Part shown: in pieces, positions 60,269 to 64,000 of the stretch
Layout of the letters: each line of letters begins with the position of its first letter
Position numbering within the stretch: position 1 is the first letter of the stretch
NCBI RefSeq assembly: GCF_003477605.1
Contig: NZ_QUDR01000014.1
Coordinates: forward strand, 23,775-87,774
Origin: Clostridium sp. AF37-5
Lineage (GTDB): Bacteria; Bacillota; Clostridia; Lachnospirales; Lachnospiraceae
Direction: 5' to 3'
DNA: 64,000 nucleotides
Program-made: the position numbers and the translations under genes
The notes under the pieces: generated by a model
Seen by the model: only the letters and a program-made list of their open reading frames with translations
Told to the model about the DNA's origin: nothing
Database searches by the model: none

Positions 60269-60332
60269 ACCAAAAGAGATGCGCCATGGCATGCAAGCTC
60301 GCTTGCAAATGCCATGGCGCATCTCTTTTGGT
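60269..60332. repeat. Perfect 24-bp inverted repeat with nested stem (possible small mobile or REP-like element)
   Basis: Arm 60269-60292 is the exact reverse complement of arm 60309-60332 over 24 bases. Inside, GCAAGC (60293-60298) and GCTTGC (60301-60306) add six more pairs around TC. Each arm also holds the local palindrome TGCCATGGCA or its equivalent. No T run follows, so it is not a normal terminator. GC content here is clearly above the neighbouring genes. Confidence 0.85.
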
Positions 60333-60364
60333 ATGAGGCGACAGCCTCTATGAGCGGAGCCGGA

Positions 60365-60407
60365 GGCGGAGCGAATAGCGTGTGCTGTTTGGCGGAGCGA
60401 ATAGCGT
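60365..60407. repeat. Two 17-bp direct repeats in GC-rich sequence
   Basis: GGCGGAGCGAATAGCGT occurs at 60365-60381 and again at 60391-60407, with nine bases between the copies. A shorter GCGGAGC lies nearby at about 60353. The sequence is directly downstream of the 24-bp inverted repeat and probably belongs to the same element. Confidence 0.75.
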
Positions 60408-60455
60408 TGCATAAGGCAAGCTATCACAAATTTTATAGATGTTTTACAAACGTTG

Positions 60456-60464
60456 TGCTATACT
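60456..60464 (+). promoter_or_regulatory. Extended -10 promoter for the thioesterase gene
   Basis: TGCTATACT combines TG, one base and TATACT. TTTACA (60443-60448) is too close to act as its -35. Confidence 0.45.
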
Positions 60465-60523
60465 ACTAATAGACAAAAGACAGAAAGAAATTTAATCAAT
60501 ATTGAAAGTACAAGGAGCACAAC

Positions 60524-61042
60524 ATGAAGATACTTAGCAAACAAAAAAACAGCCGAATGTGCATGATTTGCGGGCTGGATAATGAATACGGCGTGAATGC
60601 ACCATTTTACAACATGGAAGATGGCAGTGTGATGACGGTGTTTCGCTACAAAGAACAGCACCAGAGTTATCCGGGACGTGTGCATGGCGGTATGATTACG
60701 GCGATGCTTGATGAGATGGGGCTTCGTTCCTTGTGGGCGAAGGAATTGTCGGAGGAGACTTTTGGTGTGACGATATCGTTGGATACCAAATACCGCAAAC
60801 CGGTTCCCTATGAGACAGAATTGATTGGGCGGGGTGTAGTTGTAAAAAACACGAGCCATTTTATTATTACAGATTCTTATATTATGGATAAAGACGGGGA
60901 AATTCTTGCAAATGGAAGAATTAAATACATAAAAATGGACACACAGAAGATTCAAGAGGGCGTAGAAGTGCATGAAGAAATGCCGTATCTTGTAGAGGAT
61001 GGCAGGACAGAAATCGAGGGGCCATTCTTTGACAATCTGTAG
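60524..61042 (+). CDS. PaaI-like hotdog-fold thioesterase
   Basis: A 172-residue protein of the hotdog fold. The PaaI/YbdB-type segment RVHGGMITAMLDEMG carries the conserved HGG and acidic residue, and KYRKPVPYETELIGRG is the following strand pair. The N-terminus has CMICGLDNEYGVNAPF, a cysteine pair seen in a clostridial subgroup. The substrate is probably an acyl-CoA thioester, not identifiable further. AAGGAG (60509-60514) precedes the ATG. Its 3' end contains the icd promoter. Confidence 0.85.
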   Translation: MKILSKQKNSRMCMICGLDNEYGVNAPFYNMEDGSVMTVFRYKEQHQSYPGRVHGGMITAMLDEMGLRSLWAKELSEETFGVTISLDTKYRKPVPYETELIGRGVVVKNTSHFIITDSYIMDKDGEILANGRIKYIKMDTQKIQEGVEVHEEMPYLVEDGRTEIEGPFFDNL

Positions 61043-61057
61043 CCACTATGCTATAGT
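61029..61057 (+). promoter_or_regulatory. Strong promoter for icd
   Basis: TTGACA (61029-61034) and TATAGT (61052-61057) with a 17-base spacer and TGC before the -10. It overlaps the stop codon of the thioesterase. ATGGA-AAGCG-TCCAT (61076-61090), an inverted repeat, lies in the leader and might be a regulatory site. Confidence 0.85.
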
Positions 61058-61115
61058 AAAAAGCGACAATAATTTATGGAAAGCGTCCATGTGAACGTTT
61101 TGGTTAGGAGGAAAA

Positions 61116-62324
61116 ATGAGTAAGATTCAGATGAAAACCCCACTTGTAGAGATGGACGGGGATGAAATGACCAGAATCCTTTGGCAGATGATTAAAGATG
61201 AGTTGTTGCTGCCATACGTTGATTTAAAGACAGAGTATTATGACCTTGGTCTGGAGTACCGCAATAAAACCAATGATCAGGTGACAGTGGATTCCGCAGA
61301 GGCAACAAAGAAATATGGTGTGGCGGTAAAATGTGCTACGATTACACCGAATGCTGCCCGTATGGATGAATATGATTTGAAAGAAATGTGGAAATCGCCA
61401 AACGGCACAATTCGTGCAATTTTAGATGGTACCGTATTTCGTGCACCAATCCTTGTTAAGGGAATCGTTCCTTATGTAAAAAACTGGACGAAACCGATTA
61501 CAATTGCTCGTCATGCGTATGGTGATGTTTATAAAAATACAGAAATCAAGGTTCCGGGTAAAGGAACAGCAGAGCTTGTATTTACAGCTGAGGATGGAAC
61601 ACAGACTAAAGAAGTAATTCATAACTTTGATGGTCCGGGAATCATTCAGGGAATTCACAATACAGAAAAATCCATTTCCAGTTTTGCACGCGCATGCTTT
61701 AGTTATGCAGTGGACACCAAACAGGACTTGTGGTTCTCTACTAAAGATACCATTTCCAAAAAATACGACCATACATTTAAGGACATTTTCCAGGAAATTT
61801 ATGATACGGAGTATAAAGAAAAATTTGAGAAACTTGGCATTGAGTATTTCTACACGCTTATTGATGATGCGGTTGCTCGTGTAATCCGTTCAGAAGGCGG
61901 CTTTATCTGGGCTTGTAAAAACTACGACGGAGATGTAATGTCTGATATGGTAGCTACGGCATATGGCGATTTGTCCATGATGACATCCGTTTTGGTATCA
62001 CCAAGCGGTGTTTATGAATATGAGGCTGCACACGGAACGGTACAGCGCCACTATTATAAACATTTGAAAGGCGAAGAGACTTCGACTAATTCCATTGCAA
62101 CTATTTTTGCATGGACAGGCGCACTCAGAAAGCGTGGAGAGTTGGATGAGATTCCGGAATTGATGGATTTTGCAGACAAACTGGAGAGAGCCTGCATTAA
62201 GACTGTGGAGGATGGAAAAATGACAAAGAGTCTTTCTCTTATTTCCACATGTGAAAATCCGGTAATTTTGAACAGCCTTGAATTTATTCAGGCAATTCGT
62301 GAGACATTGGATTCTTTGATGTAA
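61116..62324 (+). CDS. icd: Isocitrate dehydrogenase (NADP+), eukaryotic-type subfamily
   Basis: The 402-residue enzyme oxidises isocitrate to 2-oxoglutarate, here probably to supply glutamate. It is of the homodimeric eukaryote-like type: [20 protein letters not shown] at the N-terminus, [18 protein letters not shown] with the substrate serine, and the nucleotide-binding [17 protein letters not shown]. This type is common in Clostridia and Bacteroidetes. AGGAGG (61106-61111) precedes the ATG and a clear terminator follows, so it is a single-gene unit. Confidence 0.95.
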   Translation: MSKIQMKTPLVEMDGDEMTRILWQMIKDELLLPYVDLKTEYYDLGLEYRNKTNDQVTVDSAEATKKYGVAVKCATITPNAARMDEYDLKEMWKSPNGTIRAILDGTVFRAPILVKGIVPYVKNWTKPITIARHAYGDVYKNTEIKVPGKGTAELVFTAEDGTQTKEVIHNFDGPGIIQGIHNTEKSISSFARACFSYAVDTKQDLWFSTKDTISKKYDHTFKDIFQEIYDTEYKEKFEKLGIEYFYTLIDDAVARVIRSEGGFIWACKNYDGDVMSDMVATAYGDLSMMTSVLVSPSGVYEYEAAHGTVQRHYYKHLKGEETSTNSIATIFAWTGALRKRGELDEIPELMDFADKLERACIKTVEDGKMTKSLSLISTCENPVILNSLEFIQAIRETLDSLM

Positions 62325-62338
62325 CATATAAAAAAACA

Positions 62339-62386
62339 GACCACTGTGATACTGTAAAAGTGCAGATATTGCAGTGGTCATTTTTT
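62339..62386 (+). terminator. Terminator after icd
   Basis: GACCACTG (62339-62346) pairs with CAGTGGTC (62372-62379), with an inner CTG/CAG stem, and ATTTTTT follows. Confidence 0.85.
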
Positions 62387-62399
62387 GGTATCGGCAGGG

Positions 62400-63188
62400 T
62401 TAGTTTTTAACCTGCCGTCCTTCTGTGTTTATCGTGTAATTATCTTTCATAATCAAAGCAGAAATTGGTACGAGTTGAAATCCTTTTTTCTTCAAAATTG
62501 TTAAAAGTTCATCCAGCGCTTCGGCGGTGTGTTTTCCGCCATTGTGGCAGAGAATAATCGAACCGTTGCCAAGATGTTTGTGCTCTGTGACGCGGCGTAT
62601 GATGGTGGCGGCATCGTAATCTTTCCAGTCGAGGGAATCCACATCCCACTGAATCGGATAATATTTATTTTCCCGGCACACACGGATAAGAGTGTCGTTA
62701 TAGTCCCCGTAAGGAGGGCGGAACAAAATCATATCTTTACCGGTTAGTTTTTTTACTTTTTCATGAGGTTTCATAATTTCTTCTTTGCATTGTGCGGCCG
62801 ATAGCTGTGACATCTGTTTGTGGTTTTCACTGTGGTTTCCAAGGTCATGCCCGCCGGCGGCAATTGCTTTTACATCGTCCGGATATTTTTCAATCCAGCC
62901 GCCTGTCATAAAAAAGGTTGCCTTTACTTTGTGTTTTTTCAGCGTGGCAAGAAGTGATGCGGTGTCGTCGTTTCCCCAAGCCGCATCAAAGCTGATTGAA
63001 ATCTGCGGTTTTTCCTTTTCTACGCAGTAGATGGGAAGTTCTTTTTCATGAAGCAGAGATTCATTGAAAACGGCACGGTTTTCCGGATAAACAAAAAAAC
63101 TTGTTGCGAGCAAAGCAAAGGATGTCAGGACGATGGCACCGATTTTTGTAAAAAGAATCAGTTTTTCCCGTTCTTGTTCGATGTTCAT
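62400..63188 (-). CDS. Polysaccharide deacetylase (NodB/PdaB-like)
   Basis: The 262-residue protein has one N-terminal membrane helix (about 14-35) and a NodB domain. The motifs are SISFDAAWGNDDT (catalytic base and metal Asp), GNHSENHKQM (the two metal histidines), FRPPYGDYN and ILCHNGG. It probably removes N-acetyl groups from peptidoglycan outside the membrane. The architecture is close to PdaB, a sporulation protein needed for spore-cortex maintenance, consistent with the spore protein gene at 18078. The start is ATG 63188 behind GGGG; no second gene is in this transcript. Confidence 0.87.
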   Translation of the reverse strand: MNIEQEREKLILFTKIGAIVLTSFALLATSFFVYPENRAVFNESLLHEKELPIYCVEKEKPQISISFDAAWGNDDTASLLATLKKHKVKATFFMTGGWIEKYPDDVKAIAAGGHDLGNHSENHKQMSQLSAAQCKEEIMKPHEKVKKLTGKDMILFRPPYGDYNDTLIRVCRENKYYPIQWDVDSLDWKDYDAATIIRRVTEHKHLGNGSIILCHNGGKHTAEALDELLTILKKKGFQLVPISALIMKDNYTINTEGRQVKN

Positions 63189-63260
63189 AGATTACCCCGC
63201 TATCGTTTTGCTATAGTTTATGGAGAGAAAATGCTTATTATGACAGGAAATCTTTTTTCT

Positions 63261-63288
63261 TTGCAAGTGTGTATGAATATGGTAAGAT
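63261..63288 (+). promoter_or_regulatory. Promoter for the C1 peptidase gene
   Basis: TTGCAA (63261-63266) and TAAGAT (63283-63288) with a 16-base spacer, and TGG directly before the -10. Confidence 0.5.
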
Positions 63289-63338
63289 TACTACATAAGA
63301 AAATTTATGAATGAATCATTTACGAATGGAGGTATATC

Positions 63339-63968
63339 ATGAAAAGAAGAAATTTATTGGCAGCAGTGCTTAGCTTTTCGCTGGTAATAGGGATGAGTGC
63401 ACCGGTGGATTTGGCACAGGAAAGTAAGAAAACGCAGACCGCAGTATCCATCGAGGATTCGGTCGGTGAGACTTCAAAGTATGGCTATCTTCCAATTCAT
63501 CGGAAACTATTAAATTCGGATGATTTGTCATCCGGCAGAAAGAAAAAGGCAGCAAAGACAACGATTCCGTCATCGTTTAATGCCAGAGAGGAAGGGCTGT
63601 TGACGGATATCAAAGATCAAGGAAAAACGGGCATGTGCTGGACAATGTCTGTGATGGGAGCGTCTGAAGCAGATATTATACAGGATGGCTCTGAAGAATC
63701 TCCGGATTTATCAGAGTATCATCTGGCATATTCGACATACAACAAAGCCGACGATCCGCTTGGTTTGACGGTAGGGGATATTTGCAGGCCAAGAGAGAAG
63801 AATAATGATTTGTATGGCTGGGGCGGAAATTCCGTTTTAGCAACTGCTACATTAGCCAGATGGCAGGGAGTTGTAGATGAATCAGTTGCTTCTTTTGAAG
63901 ATTTACAGAACAAAATTAATCGTAACGTAACGGCTGACTTACCGGATGAGGTGACAAACTATAAATAG
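63339..63968 (+). pseudogene. C1 (papain-like) cysteine peptidase, truncated
   Basis: The open frame codes for 209 residues: a signal peptide (cleavage near residue 21-26), a linker, and the start of a papain-like domain. Q94 and the catalytic C100 lie in IKDQGKTGMCWTMS. The frame then stops at TAG 63966-63968 after DLPDEVTNYK, before the histidine and asparagine that complete the active site; family members with this layout usually exceed 400 residues. The last 32 bases of the window do not show whether another frame continues the protein. It is either a broken gene or an incomplete domain. GGAGG (63326-63330) precedes the ATG. Confidence 0.6.
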
Positions 63969-64000
63969 TCAAGAGGTTTTTGAAAAAAATTATACTTGTA

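Noticed and set aside
60239..60469. A 76-codon plus-strand frame across the hairpin and direct repeats
   Set aside because: It starts inside the end of the COG0523 fusion gene, has no ribosome binding site and its sequence is dictated by the repeats.
1..64000. CRISPR arrays, tRNA, rRNA, insertion sequences or prophage genes
   Set aside because: Nothing with regular spacer repeats, tRNA clover-leaf sequence, rRNA sequence, transposase or phage structural motifs was found on either strand.

Overview
The window reads as a low-GC Gram-positive chromosome from the Clostridia, most likely a Lachnospiraceae gut anaerobe. The grounds are: a classic alpha/beta-type small acid-soluble spore protein and a PdaB-like deacetylase (spore formers); an ftsEX / M23 hydrolase / S41 protease cluster; PyrK/PyrDB-type pyrimidine genes; a FabV/TER-type enoyl-CoA reductase; a eukaryotic-type NADP isocitrate dehydrogenase; BspA-like and SPATG-anchored surface proteins; and strong AGGAGG ribosome binding sites with TTGACA/TATAAT promoters throughout. 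No rRNA, tRNA, CRISPR array, phage or insertion sequence was seen. Almost all of it is ordinary chromosomal backbone, tightly packed.

Layout. 1-4.3 kb: tail of a YitT-family protein, a MsmX/UgpC-type sugar-ABC ATPase, a MATE exporter and a secreted leucine-rich-repeat protein. 4.3-9.6 kb: a PucR/CdaR-like regulator followed by ftsE, ftsX, an M23 hydrolase with a coiled coil, and a CtpA-type protease, a cell-separation unit. 9.6-18.1 kb: an RND permease with a long coiled-coil insertion, glutamate racemase, a second M23 protein, an unknown membrane protein, an RluA pseudouridine synthase, a DJ-1/PfpI protein and RecU. 18-21.5 kb: spore protein, AraC regulator, and a two-domain phospholipid enzyme (CDP-alcohol phosphatidyltransferase fused to a two-HKD phospholipase-D domain). 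21.5-29.2 kb: asd, a degenerate NUDIX protein, pyrC, pyrF, pyrK, pyrD, an aspartate aminotransferase and pyrE, an aspartate-to-UMP block. 29.3-34.0 kb: a compact, divergent Tad-like (type IV pilus/secretion) locus with a secreted beta-helix protein. 34-37 kb (minus strand): CNNM/CorC-type transporter and an ABC-F protein. 37-46.8 kb: ComEC-like MBL protein, RelA/SpoT, MBL hydrolase, HemZ, hisS, aspS, galM. 47-49 kb: unknown membrane protein, then a TPP riboswitch with its own promoter and terminator controlling thiC. 49-56.3 kb: a 1764-residue wall-anchored protein, hemolysin III-like protein and TER. 56.4-64 kb: aspartate kinase, a small unknown protein, a pair of COG0523 (CobW) GTPases, an intergenic GC-rich hairpin element, a thioesterase, icd, a polysaccharide deacetylase and a truncated C1 cysteine peptidase.

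Most noteworthy: the divergent Tad-like locus, the second COG0523 protein fused to a YcgQ/DUF1980-like domain, the PgsA-PLD fusion, the 24-bp perfect inverted repeat with adjacent 17-bp direct repeats at 60.27-60.41 kb, the RND permease whose insertion sits where AcrB has its docking domain, and a set of inverted repeats that could mask the ribosome binding sites of envelope and surface genes. Many start codons were moved downstream of the longest possible open frame because the ribosome binding site itself often contains an in-frame ATG (ATGGAGG). All functional statements come from reading motifs by eye; no database search was run.
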